Positions 32,897 to 41,520 of a DNA stretch of 42,570 nucleotides are shown here, in pieces. Below the pieces are notes generated by a model that saw only the letters and a list, made by a program, of their open reading frames with translations, was not told the DNA's origin and did not search any database. Numbering within the stretch: position 1 is the first letter of the stretch; every line of letters starts with the position of its first letter. The position numbers and the translations under genes were made by a program. Source of the stretch: Micromonospora sp. ATCC 39149 (GTDB lineage: Bacteria; Actinomycetota; Actinomycetes; Mycobacteriales; Micromonosporaceae); the NCBI RefSeq assembly GCF_000158815.1, contig NZ_GG657738.1:255058-297627 (forward strand), given 5' to 3'.

Positions 32897-33853
32897 ATGA
32901 GCGTCCTAGGCCACGCCGACGTCTTCGCCGGCCGCCCCGTCGTCGAGGTCCCCGCCAGCGGTCCACTGCCCACCGTCGACGGGCCCGTCGCCTGGCGGAT
33001 CGACTACCCCGACTGGGACAACAGGACCGAGGAGGCGCCCTCCCCCGGCTTCCGGGACAAGTTCGACCGGTTCGTCGACGCCACCGGCGAGTCGGTGGAG
33101 GCCCTCGTCGTCGGCGCCTGGGGGTACGCGGCGTTCAACCCCGCCCCGATCGACCAGCTCTGCGCCGCCGCGCCGCGCCTGCCGAACCTGACGGCGCTGT
33201 TCCTCGGCGACATCGTCAGCGAGGAGTGCGAGATCTCCTGGATGCGGGTGGGCGACGTCAGCCGGCTGCTGGTCGCCTACCCGCGGCTGGAGTCGCTGCG
33301 GGTGCGCGGTGGCGAGAACTTCCGGTTCTCGCCCGTGCGCCACGAGCGGCTGAGCCGGCTGGAGGTGGAGAGCGGCGGCCTGCGGCCCGAGTTCGTCCGC
33401 GCGGTGCTCGACTCCGAACTGCCCGCGCTGACCGACCTGGAGCTGTGGCTCGGCGACCCCACGTACGGCGGCGACACCACCGTGGACGACCTGGCCCCGC
33501 TGCTGGCCGGGCAGCGGTTCCCCGCGCTGCGCCGGCTCGGGCTGTGCAACGCCCAGATCGCCGACGACCTCGCCGAGGCCCTGGCCGCCGCGCCGGTGGT
33601 CCGGCGGCTGGAGACGCTGGACCTGTCGCTGGGCAGGGTTTTTCGATTTTTCGGGGCGCGCTCGCCCTGGTTCGTGTCGGGCAGCCGCTGACCCATTCTC
33701 ACGATGCTGGACCTGAGTCACCACTACCTCACCGACGAGGTCGTCGCGGCGGTCCAGGCCACCCTGGCCGGCGTGGCGGTAGACCTGTCCGACCCGCAGA
33801 CGCCCTACATCGAGGGCGACGAGGTGTACCGGTACACGATGGTGTCGGAGTGA
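32897..33853 (+). CDS. STM4015 family protein, copy 2, frameshifted near the 3' end
   Basis: ATG 32897 follows copy 1 closely. The two proteins are colinear: FLGDIVSEECEISWMRVGDV and LTDLELWLGDPTYGGDTTVD match positions in copy 1, so the genes arose by tandem duplication. After ETLDLSLG (33635) the frame runs into GRVFRFFGARSPWF and a stop at 33691. The expected ending (MLDLSHHYLTDEVVAAVQ, then DLSDPQTPYIEGDEVYRYT) is present in another frame up to the stop at 33851-33853. The stretch 33636-33705 has several surplus T residues (GGGTTTTTCGATTTTTCGG, then isolated Ts), so multiple indels are likely. Confidence 0.8.
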
Positions 33854-33854
33854 C

Positions 33855-34971
33855 ATGCGCCTGATCGTCGTCGGCAACCCCGACAACCGCCGCGTCTGGC
33901 CTGTTCACCGCCGCCGTGCTCGCCGCCGGGCTGCCCCGGCCGGCGGTGCTGCCCTGGGCCGACGTGCTCACCGGGGCGGCTCCACCGCCGGCCGGCGCGC
34001 TGGTGCGCGTCGACTCCCCCGGCGAGGACCCGCAGGTGGACCGCCTGTTGCGGCGGTCGGTCGCCTCCGCCCGGCACGGCGAGCTGATCGGCCTCGCCGA
34101 CACGTACGCCGGGCTGGTCGACGGTCTGGCCCGGGTCGCCGCCGGCGGCGCGGAGCTGCTCAACGACCCCGCCGACGTTGCGGCGCTGTGCGACAAGCGC
34201 CGCTGCCACGCGCGGCTGTCCGCCGCCGGGGTCCCGGTCCCGGCGGCGCTGCCTTCAATCGGCGGGTACGGCGAGCTGCGCGCCGCGATGGCCGAGGCCG
34301 GGTGGGCGCGGGTGTTCGTCAAACCGGCACACGGCTCGTCGGCGGCCGGGGTGATCGCCCTCGCGGTCGGCCCGCGCGGCGTGCGGGCGGTCACCCCGAT
34401 CGAGATCGCCCCGGACGGGCTGTTCAACTCGCTGCGGGTGCGCTGCTACGACGACGAAACCACCGTCGCCGCGCTCGTCGACCGGCTCGCCCCCGAGGGG
34501 CTGCACGTGGAGCGGTGGCTGCCCAAGGCCGGGCTCGGCGACCGGGTCGTCGACCTGCGGGTGGTGGTGGTCGCCGGGCAGCCCACCCACGCGGTGGTGC
34601 GGGCCGCCACCGGGCCGCTGACGAACCTGCACCTGGGCAACGCGCGCGGCGACCTGGCCGAGTTGCGCGCCGCCGCCGGGCCGGCGGCGTGGGCGGCGGC
34701 GATGCAGACCTGCGTACGAGCCGCCGCGTGCTTCCCGCGCAGCCTGCACGTCGGGGTGGACCTGATGTTCCTGCTCGGCTGGCGGCGGCACGCGGTGGCG
34801 GAGGTCAACGCGTTCGGGGACCTGCTGCCCGGGGTGCTGGCCGACGGTCGGGACACCTACGCAGAGCAGGTGCACGCGTTGACCAGCGGCCGGTGGCAGC
34901 GTTGGCGGGCAGCCACGAAGGTGCTTTCAGGGGCCGTCACGGGACGGGAGCCGGTCGCGTGCGGCACCTGA
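33855..34971 (+). CDS. STM4014 family ATP-grasp-like protein, frameshifted near the start
   Basis: ATG 33855 lies one base after the previous stop. The protein starts MRLIVVGNPDNRRVW and after one surplus C at 33900-33901 continues in another frame as LFTAAVLAAGLPRPAVLPW; repaired length is 371 residues. The ATP-grasp features are VFVKPAHGSSAAGV (nucleotide-binding Lys and glycine-rich loop), DLRVVVVAGQPTHAVVR, the LTNLHLGNARGD loop and the Mg-binding end VGVDLMFL...AEVNAFGD. ATP-grasp enzymes ligate a carboxylate to an amine or thiol through an acyl-phosphate, so this would be the energy-using step of the pathway. The stop overlaps the next gene by 13 bases. Confidence 0.85.
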
Positions 34972-35762
34972 TCGGAAGCCACGACATCTGCCTGGTCACC
35001 CTGGACACGCTGCGTTTCGACGTGGCCGACGCGCTGGCCGCCGCCGGCCGCACCCCCACCCTCGCACGGGCGTTGCCCGGCGGCCGGTGGGAGCGGCGGC
35101 ACTCCCCCGCCAGCTTCACCTACGCCGCCCACCACGCGTTCTTCGCCGGTTTCCTGCCCACCCCGGCCGTTCCCGGCACGCACGAGCGGCTGTACGCGGC
35201 GGCGTTCCCCGGCAGCGAGACCTCCGGCGCGGACACCTGGGTGTTCGACGCGGCGGACCTGCCGACCGCCCTGGCCGGGGAGGGCTACCACACGCTCTGC
35301 CTGGGCGGGGTCGGGTTCTTCAACCGGCGCGGCCCGCTCGGGTCGGTGCTGCCCGGCCTGTTCGCCGAGGCGCACTGGGAGCCGGAGTTCGGCGTCACCG
35401 CCCCCGGCTGCCTGGACGCGCAGCTCGACCGGCTGGCCGAGACGCTGCCCCGGGTCCCGGCGCGGCGGGGGCTGTTCACGTTCCTCAACGTCGCGGCGCT
35501 GCACCAGCCCAACCGGCACTACCTGCCCGACGCCGACGCCGACGACCTGGCCAGCCACGCCGCCGCCCTGGAGTACGTCGACAGCCGCGTCGGCCGGCTG
35601 TTCGCCCTGCTCACCGGGCGGGGCCGGCCGGTGTTCACGATCGTCTGCTCCGACCACGGCACGGCGTACGGGGAGGACGGCCACACCGGCCACCGCATCG
35701 GCCACGACGTGGTGTGGACCGTCCCGTACGCCCACTTCACCCTGCGACCGGGAGAATGGTGA
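34959..35762 (+). CDS. STM4013/SEN3800 family hydrolase (alkaline phosphatase/sulfatase fold)
   Basis: A 267-residue protein from GTG 34959, with GGGAG eight bases before it. The N-terminal HDICLVTLDTLRFDVADAL (metal-binding Asp followed by the LDTLR segment) and the C-terminal CSDHGTAYGEDGHTGHRIGH are the two metal-binding ends of the alkaline phosphatase superfamily. The protein is short for a sulfatase (400-550). The conserved SPASFTYAAHHAFFAGFLPT is family-specific. It could hydrolyse a phosphate, sulfate or phosphonate ester within the operon's pathway. No signal peptide is present, so it acts in the cytoplasm. Start and stop overlap both neighbours. Confidence 0.88.
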   Translation: MRHLIGSHDICLVTLDTLRFDVADALAAAGRTPTLARALPGGRWERRHSPASFTYAAHHAFFAGFLPTPAVPGTHERLYAAAFPGSETSGADTWVFDAADLPTALAGEGYHTLCLGGVGFFNRRGPLGSVLPGLFAEAHWEPEFGVTAPGCLDAQLDRLAETLPRVPARRGLFTFLNVAALHQPNRHYLPDADADDLASHAAALEYVDSRVGRLFALLTGRGRPVFTIVCSDHGTAYGEDGHTGHRIGHDVVWTVPYAHFTLRPGEW

Positions 35763-37085
35763 CCAGCATCCGCACGGGCCTCGACGGCTCGCCGTACCAG
35801 CAGTACCTGTACGCGTACCCGCACAAGACGTCGTACCGGGCGTTGCGGCCCCGGCCGCTGCTCGCGGACGTGTGGCGGGCCGAGCCCCGCGACGCGCTGT
35901 TCCTCTACGTCCACGTGCCGTTCTGCGAGATGCGCTGCGGGTTCTGCAACCTGTTCACCCGAACCGGCGCGCCCGCCGAGCAGGTCACCGCGTACCTGCG
36001 GCAGCTACGCCGGCAGGCCGAGCGGGTCGCCGACGCCCTCGGCGGCGACCCGCGCCATGCCCGGGTGGCGTTCGGCGGCGGCACGCCGACGTATCTGACG
36101 GCCGGCGAGCTGACCGAACTGTTCGACATCGCCACGTCGACGCTGGGCGCGCGGCTGCCCGGCGTACCGCTGTCGGTGGAGACGTCGCCGGCCACCGCCA
36201 CGCCGGACCGGCTCGCGGTGCTCGCCGCGCACGGCGCGACGCGGGTGAGCATCGGGGTGCAGAGCTTCCTCGACGCAGAGGCCCGCGCCGCCGGCCGGCC
36301 GCAGCGGCGCACGGAGGTGGAGGCGGCGCTCGGCGCGATCCGCGACGCGGCGATCCCGCTGCTCAACGTCGACCTGATCTACGGCATCGACGGGCAGACC
36401 GCCGACACGTGGCGGCGGAGCCTGGACGCGGCCCTGGCGTGGCGGCCGGAGGAGCTGTACCTGTACCCGCTGTACGTGCGCCCGCTGACCGGGCTGGGCC
36501 GGCGGGCACACGCCCGCGCCGACTGGGACGCCCAGCGCCTCGCCCTGTACACGCAGGCGGTGGAGGTGCTGGGCGCAGCCGGGTACCGGCAGGAGTCGAT
36601 GCGGCAGTTCCGCCGCGCCGACGCGCCCACGCCGGACGGGCCGGACTACTGCTGCCAGGACGACGGGATGGTGGGGCTGGGCTGCGGCGCGCGGTCGGAC
36701 ACGACGGGCCTGCACTACTCGTTCGACTACGCGGTGAGCGTGACCCAGGTGCGGGCAGTGCTGGACGACTACCTGGCCCGCCCGGCCGACGACTTCCGGC
36801 ACGCCGAGTTCGGGTTCGCCCTCGACGGCACGGAGCAGCGCCGCCGGTGGCTGCTCAAGTCGCTGCTGCGCGCCGAGGGCGTCGACCCGGCCGCCTACGC
36901 CGCCCGGTTCGGCACCGCGCCTGTTTTATTACTTCCCCGAGTTGGGGCGGCTGGTTGAGCGGGGCTGGGCCACCGACGGCGGGCTGCGGCTCACCCCGGC
37001 CGGGCTGGTCCGCTCCGACGCCGTGGGCCCGTGGCTGACCTCCGCCCGGGTGCGCCGCGCGATGACCGGGTACGTGCCCCGGTGA
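35756..37085 (+). CDS. STM4012 family radical SAM protein (HemN-like), frameshifted near the 3' end
   Basis: ATG 35756 overlaps the preceding stop by seven bases; GGGAG lies directly upstream. The 4Fe-4S motif is C57-x3-C61-x2-C64 in HVPFCEMRCGFCNLF, followed by VAFGGGTPTYLT (SAM-binding GGE-like GGGTP) and RVSIGVQSFLDAEARAAGR, all shared with HemN/HemW coproporphyrinogen-type enzymes. The C-terminal half resembles the HemN_C region. At 36918-36935 (CTGTTTTATTACTTCC) the frame ends as VLLLPRVGAAG; the expected FYYFPELGRLVERGWATDGG continues in another frame to 37085. Repaired length is about 442. It would generate a 5'-deoxyadenosyl radical; the substrate is unknown. Confidence 0.88.
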
Positions 37086-37966
37086 GCGCGGCCGACCGGT
37101 GCGGCGGGGGCAGCGGCCTGGCGATCCTCTACCGGGGCCCCCTCGCGAGCTGCAACTACGACTGCCCGTACTGCCCGTTCGCGAAGCGGAACGACCCGCC
37201 GCAGGTGCTCGCCGCGGACCGGGCGGCCCTCGAACGGTTCACCGGCTGGGTGGCCGCCACCACCGACGTGCGGCTGTCGGTGCTGTTCACGCCGTGGGGC
37301 GAGGGGCTGACCCGCCGCTGGTACCGGGAGGCGATGGTGGCGCTGTCGCACCTGCCGCACGTCGACCGGGTGGTCATCCAGACCAACCTGGCCGCCCGGG
37401 TGGACTGGCTGGCCGACGCCGACCCGACCCGCGCCGCGCTGTGGACGACGTACCACCCGGGGCAGGTCACCCGGGAACGGTTCCTGGCCCGCTGCGCCCG
37501 CCTGGCCGAGTTGGGGGTGCGGTTCTCCGTCGGGGTGGTGGGTCTGCCGGAGCACCTCGACGAGGCGCGGGCGCTGCGCGCCGCGCTGCCACCGCAGGTG
37601 TACCTGTGGGTGAACGCCGCCGAGCACCGCCACTACGACGCCGCCGAGGAGGCGACCTGGACGGAGCTGGACCCGCTGTTCGGCTACAGCGTGCGCCCGC
37701 ACCTGTCGCTGGGCCGGCCCTGCCACGCCGGGGAGACGGCGATCTCCGTGCGCGGCGACGGCACCGTGCGCCGCTGCCACTTCGTCGACCAGCCCATCGG
37801 CAACCTGTACGACGGTTCGTGGCGGGCCGCGCTGCGCCCCCGCACGTGCGTGAACGGGGCCTGCGACTGCCACATCGGGTACGTCCACCTCAAGCCACTC
37901 GGGCTGCGCGACGTGTTCGCCGGCGGGCTGCTGGAACGCATCCCCGCCGGCTGGCCGCGCGGCTGA
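37082..37966 (+). CDS. STM4011 family radical SAM protein
   Basis: A 294-residue protein from GTG 37082, in a GTGA overlap with the STM4012 stop. The radical SAM cluster motif is C24-x3-C28-x2-C31 in SCNYDCPYCPFAKR. LFTPWGEGL replaces the usual GGEP loop. A second Cys group lies near the C-terminus (GRPCHAGETA, RRCHFVDQP, TCVNGACDCHIGY), similar in spirit to SPASM/twitch auxiliary Fe-S clusters, which often hold peptide substrates. This is the last gene of the operon. Two different radical SAM enzymes in one operon point to successive radical steps on one substrate, which is inference. Confidence 0.9.
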   Translation: MSAADRCGGGSGLAILYRGPLASCNYDCPYCPFAKRNDPPQVLAADRAALERFTGWVAATTDVRLSVLFTPWGEGLTRRWYREAMVALSHLPHVDRVVIQTNLAARVDWLADADPTRAALWTTYHPGQVTRERFLARCARLAELGVRFSVGVVGLPEHLDEARALRAALPPQVYLWVNAAEHRHYDAAEEATWTELDPLFGYSVRPHLSLGRPCHAGETAISVRGDGTVRRCHFVDQPIGNLYDGSWRAALRPRTCVNGACDCHIGYVHLKPLGLRDVFAGGLLERIPAGWPRG

Positions 37967-38033
37967 CCCGGGGCCCGGCCGCCGGCCCTGTCCGGGCCCG
38001 ACCCGCGCCGCTGGCCCGGGGCCCGGCCGCCGG
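37967..38033. repeat. 19-bp direct repeat after the STM4011 gene
   Basis: CCCGGGGCCCGGCCGCCGG occurs at 37967-37985 and 38015-38033 in the 202-base gap before kynureninase. Each copy contains a GC palindrome, so alternative hairpins and a terminator role are possible. Confidence 0.6.
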
Positions 38034-38168
38034 TCAGGCCCGCAGCGGCTGGCTGGGCGGCTGGCCCCGTGCCGTCCACCGGCCGGGACGGCGGCACGGC
38101 GCCCAGCTGCGGGGCGGGCCGGTCGGCTACCTTGGGCCGCCGGTGCACCTCGGGAAGGGAAGCGGCAC

Positions 38169-39431
38169 GTGCGAGACGAATTCCCGCGCCACCTGGCCAA
38201 GGAGCTGGACGCCGCGGACCCGCTGGCCGACCTACGCGACCGGTTCGTGATCGCCGACGACGACCTCGTCTACCTCGACGGGAACTCCCTCGGCCGGCTG
38301 CCGGCGGCCACCCCGGGGCACCTGGACCGGCTGGTCCGCGAGGGCTGGGGCGACGGGCTCGTCCGGTCCTGGCCCACCTGGATCGAGTGGGGCCGGCGGA
38401 TCGGCGACCGGCTCGCCGCGCACGCCCTCGGCGCCCGCGTCGGCGAGGTGGTGGTTTCCGACTCCACGTCGGTGAACCTCTACAAGCTCGCCGCCGCCGC
38501 GCTGGACGCCGCCGGCGACCGCCGGACGGTGCTCGTGGACGCCGAGGACTTCCCCACCGACCGGTACGTCCTGGAGGGGCTGGCCGCCGCGCGTGGGCTC
38601 ACGCTGCGGATGCTCCCCTCCGATCTCGACGAGGGGCTGCGGTTCGACGAGCTGCGCGCCGCGCTCGACGGGGACGTGGCGCTCGTGGTGCTCTCGGCGG
38701 TGGCCTACCGGTCGGGCGCGCTGCTGGACATGGCGGCCGTCAACGCCGCCGCCCGGCAGGCCGGCGCGACGGTGCTGTGGGACCTGTCGCACGCCGTCGG
38801 GGCGGTGCCGATCGAGCTGACCGCCACCGGCGCGGACCTCGCCGTCGGCTGCACGTACAAGTACCTCAACGGCGGCCCCGGCGCGCCGGCCTTCCTGTAC
38901 GTCCGCCGCGAGTTGCAGTCCCGGCTGCGTCAGCCGATCCAGGGCTGGTTCGGCAGGCGCGACCAGTTCGGCATGGGCGCCGGCTACGACCCGGCCCCCG
39001 ACCTGGACCGCTTCCTGGTCGGCACCCCGTCGATCCTCGCCCTCGCGCCGCTCGACCCGGCCCTGGACGTGCTCGCCGAGGCCGGCATCGAGCGCGTACG
39101 CGCCAAGGGTCGCCGCCTCGGCGAGCTGATCGTGACGCTGGCCGACGCGTGGCTGACCCCGTACGGCTTCCGGGTGGCCTCCCCGCGCGAGCCGGACCGG
39201 CGCGGCAGCCACGTCTGCCTGCGCCACCCCGACGCGCTGCGGATCTCCCGGGCCCTGGCCGAGGTGGGCCGGGTGGTGGGCGACTACCGTGCCCCGGACC
39301 GGCTGCGGCTGGGGCCCGCGCCGCTGTACACCCGGTACGTCGACGTGTGGGACGCGATGGACCGGCTGCGTGACCTCGCCGAGCGGCGTGCCTGGGAAGG
39401 GGTGTCGGGCGGGCCGTCCCGGGTCACCTGA
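38169..39431 (+). CDS. kynU: Kynureninase
   Basis: A 420-residue protein from GTG 38169, with GGGAAGGGAAG upstream. It matches kynureninase along its length: VYLDGNSLGRLP near the start, the NxxSWPTWIEW segment (SWPTWIEWGRRIGD), WDLSHAVGAVPIEL with Asp205 and His208 near the PLP ring, the PLP-lysine K231 in GCTYKYLNGGPG, and IQGWFGRRDQFGM plus the RGSHVCLRH end that binds substrate. The enzyme splits kynurenine to anthranilate and alanine in tryptophan breakdown. Tryptophan dioxygenase and kynurenine formamidase genes are not in the window, so anthranilate supply for secondary metabolism or a role beside the radical SAM operon is open. Confidence 0.95.
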   Translation: MRDEFPRHLAKELDAADPLADLRDRFVIADDDLVYLDGNSLGRLPAATPGHLDRLVREGWGDGLVRSWPTWIEWGRRIGDRLAAHALGARVGEVVVSDSTSVNLYKLAAAALDAAGDRRTVLVDAEDFPTDRYVLEGLAAARGLTLRMLPSDLDEGLRFDELRAALDGDVALVVLSAVAYRSGALLDMAAVNAAARQAGATVLWDLSHAVGAVPIELTATGADLAVGCTYKYLNGGPGAPAFLYVRRELQSRLRQPIQGWFGRRDQFGMGAGYDPAPDLDRFLVGTPSILALAPLDPALDVLAEAGIERVRAKGRRLGELIVTLADAWLTPYGFRVASPREPDRRGSHVCLRHPDALRISRALAEVGRVVGDYRAPDRLRLGPAPLYTRYVDVWDAMDRLRDLAERRAWEGVSGGPSRVT

Positions 39432-39450
39432 GCCGGCCGAGGCGACGCGG

Positions 39451-40821
39451 TCAGCCAGCGCGGGGCAGGGCGAACCAGACGGTGGTCCCGCCGGCCGGCG
39501 GGGACTGAAGGCCGACCTGGCCGCCGTGGGCGGCGACGATGCCGGCGACGATCGCCAGGCCCAGCCCGCTGCCGCCGCCGCGCCCCGGCTCCGCCTGGGT
39601 GAACCGGTCGAACGCCCGCTCGGCGAGCCCGGCGTCGACGCCCGGCCCGCCGTCGGTGACCCGGACCGTGACGACGTCGCCGTCGGGCTCGACGGTGACG
39701 GTGACGGGAGCGTCGGCGGGGGTGTGGGTGCGCACGTTGGCCAGCAGGTTGGCCAGCACCTGCCGCAGGGCGTGCTCGTCACCGCTGACCGGCGCGGGCA
39801 CGGGTGCCAGCAGCCGGGCCGGCCGGCCGGGCTGGGCGGCGAGCAGGTCCGCGACGGAGTCGCGGGCCAGCACCGCCAGGTCGACCCGGTCGCGCCGCAG
39901 TTGCGGCTCGGCGTCGAGTCGGGCCAGGTAGAACAGGTCGTCGAGGATGCGGCCCATCCGGACCGCCTCGTCCTCGCTGCGGGCCAGCACCTCCGCCCGG
40001 CGCTCGGGGGCGACCATGTCGTGCCGCAGGATCTGCAGGTATCCGCGGATCGAGGTCAGCGGGGTGCGCAGCTCGTGGGAGGCGTCGGCGGCGAAGTCCC
40101 GCAGCCGCTGCTCCGACCGGGTGCGCGCGGCGATCGCCGCCTGGAGGCGGGTGAGCATGCCGTTGACCGCGAGGGTGAGCCGGTCCACCTCGGTGCGCGG
40201 GTCGGCGACCCGTACGCCGTGCAGGGGCACCCGGCGGTCGAGGTCGCCGTCGGCGATGGCGGTCGCGGTGGCGGTGATCCGGTCCAGCGGGCGCAGCCCC
40301 CGCACCAGCAGCAGCCGGGCGGAGCCGGCCAGCAGGAGCAGTACCGCCGCGCCGCCGGCCAGCTCCACCAGCAGCAGCCGGCGTACGGTCTGGGCCACCG
40401 GGGCCAGCGGCAGCGCGATGAGCACGACGGCGTCGCCGGCGCGTACGGTGACCACCCGCCACCGGCCCGCCACGTCGACCGGCGCGGAGGGGCCCTCGGC
40501 GGGCGGCGCGGGCGCCTGGTCGAGCAGCGGAGCCGCCGGAGGGGTGGTCGCCGAGAACCGGGTGAGCGTGCCGCGGTGGCGGATCTCCACCAGGTAGTCC
40601 GACGGCGCGACGGCGGCCCGGACCGTACCGGGGGGCTGCCCGGCGAGCTGCCCCACCCGGGTGGCGACCACGGCGGCGGCCGAGCGCAACTGGTCGTCGG
40701 TGCGCTGCATCAGGTACGCGTACAGCGCCAGCGCGCTGACCAGCCCGGCGGACACCAGCGCCGTCGCGGTGAGCCCGACCAGGCCGAGCAGCAGGCTGCG
40801 GCGCAGCGGCAACCGGTTCAC
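39451..40821 (-). CDS. Two-component sensor histidine kinase
   Basis: A 456-residue protein from GTG 40821, in a GTGA overlap with the response regulator stop. Two membrane helices (about 9-37 and 150-174) flank an extracytoplasmic sensor of roughly 110 residues. A HAMP linker (RGLRPLDRITATATAIADGD) and a HisKA box follow, with His249 in ASHELRTPLTSIRGYL. The ATPase domain shows the N box ANLLANVRTHT, DGGPGVD and the GGSGLGLAIV G2 box. All catalytic residues are present. The signal is unknown; the adjoining MMPL transporter gene suggests an envelope or lipid/drug stress signal. Confidence 0.94.
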   Translation of the reverse strand: MNRLPLRRSLLLGLVGLTATALVSAGLVSALALYAYLMQRTDDQLRSAAAVVATRVGQLAGQPPGTVRAAVAPSDYLVEIRHRGTLTRFSATTPPAAPLLDQAPAPPAEGPSAPVDVAGRWRVVTVRAGDAVVLIALPLAPVAQTVRRLLLVELAGGAAVLLLLAGSARLLLVRGLRPLDRITATATAIADGDLDRRVPLHGVRVADPRTEVDRLTLAVNGMLTRLQAAIAARTRSEQRLRDFAADASHELRTPLTSIRGYLQILRHDMVAPERRAEVLARSEDEAVRMGRILDDLFYLARLDAEPQLRRDRVDLAVLARDSVADLLAAQPGRPARLLAPVPAPVSGDEHALRQVLANLLANVRTHTPADAPVTVTVEPDGDVVTVRVTDGGPGVDAGLAERAFDRFTQAEPGRGGGSGLGLAIVAGIVAAHGGQVGLQSPPAGGTTVWFALPRAG

Positions 40822-41510
40822 CCGGGCGCACGCAGGGCGTAGCCGAAGCCGCGCCGGGTCTCGATCAGGGGCGGCCCGAGCGGGTCCAGCTTGCGCCGCA
40901 GGTAACCGATGTAGGTGTCGACCACGTTCGACGCGCCGTCGAAGTCGTAGCGCCACACGGCGTCGAGGATCTGGGCCCGGGAGAGCACCCGGCCGGGGTT
41001 GAGCATGAGGTGGCGCAGCAGCTTGTACTCCGTCGGCGACAGCGACAGCAGCCGGCCGCCCCGGCGGACCTCGCAGGTCTCCTCGTCCAGTTCGAGGTCG
41101 GCGTAGCGGAGCACGCCGGTGGCGGGTACCGGGGTGGAGCCGATCCGGCGCAGCACCGCCCGCACCCGCGCGACCAGTTCCTCGACGGAGAACGGCTTGG
41201 TGACGTAGTCGTCGCCGCCGTAGGTGAGGCCGGCGATCCGGTCGCGCGGGGCGTCGCGGGCGGTGAGGAACACGATGCCGATCTCGTGGCCGGCGGCCCG
41301 CAGCGTCCGGCACACCTCGAACCCGTCGCCGTCGGGCAGCAGCACGTCGAGGACGACGAGCCGGGGATGGCTCTCCCCGGCGCGGCGCAGCGCCTCGGCC
41401 GCGGTGGTCGCGGTCACCACGTCGAAACCGTGGAACCGCAGCACCGTGGCGAGCATGTCGACGATGTTGGGCTGGTCGTCGACGACCAGGACCCGGACGG
41501 CGGCGTTCAT
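40818..41510 (-). CDS. OmpR/PhoB-family response regulator
   Basis: A 230-residue protein from ATG 41510. The receiver domain has the acidic pair D11-D12, phospho-acceptor D55 in VVLDVLLPDGDG, T83 in FLTAR and K105 in VTKPF. The winged-helix DNA-binding domain runs from about 134 (LRYADLELDEETCEVRRGG ... SNVVDTYIGYLRRKL ... TRRGFGYAL). It is translationally coupled to its kinase and begins only 10 bases after the MMPL gene stop, so MMPL, regulator and kinase form one operon that it may autoregulate. Confidence 0.95.
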   Translation of the reverse strand: MNAAVRVLVVDDQPNIVDMLATVLRFHGFDVVTATTAAEALRRAGESHPRLVVLDVLLPDGDGFEVCRTLRAAGHEIGIVFLTARDAPRDRIAGLTYGGDDYVTKPFSVEELVARVRAVLRRIGSTPVPATGVLRYADLELDEETCEVRRGGRLLSLSPTEYKLLRHLMLNPGRVLSRAQILDAVWRYDFDGASNVVDTYIGYLRRKLDPLGPPLIETRRGFGYALRAPG

Positions 41511-41520
41511 CTCGACCAGA

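Noticed and set aside
33636..33705. Programmed ribosomal frameshift in the second STM4015 gene
   Set aside because: Several indels are needed to restore the frame, not a single slip, and no following stem or slippery heptamer of known type is clear.
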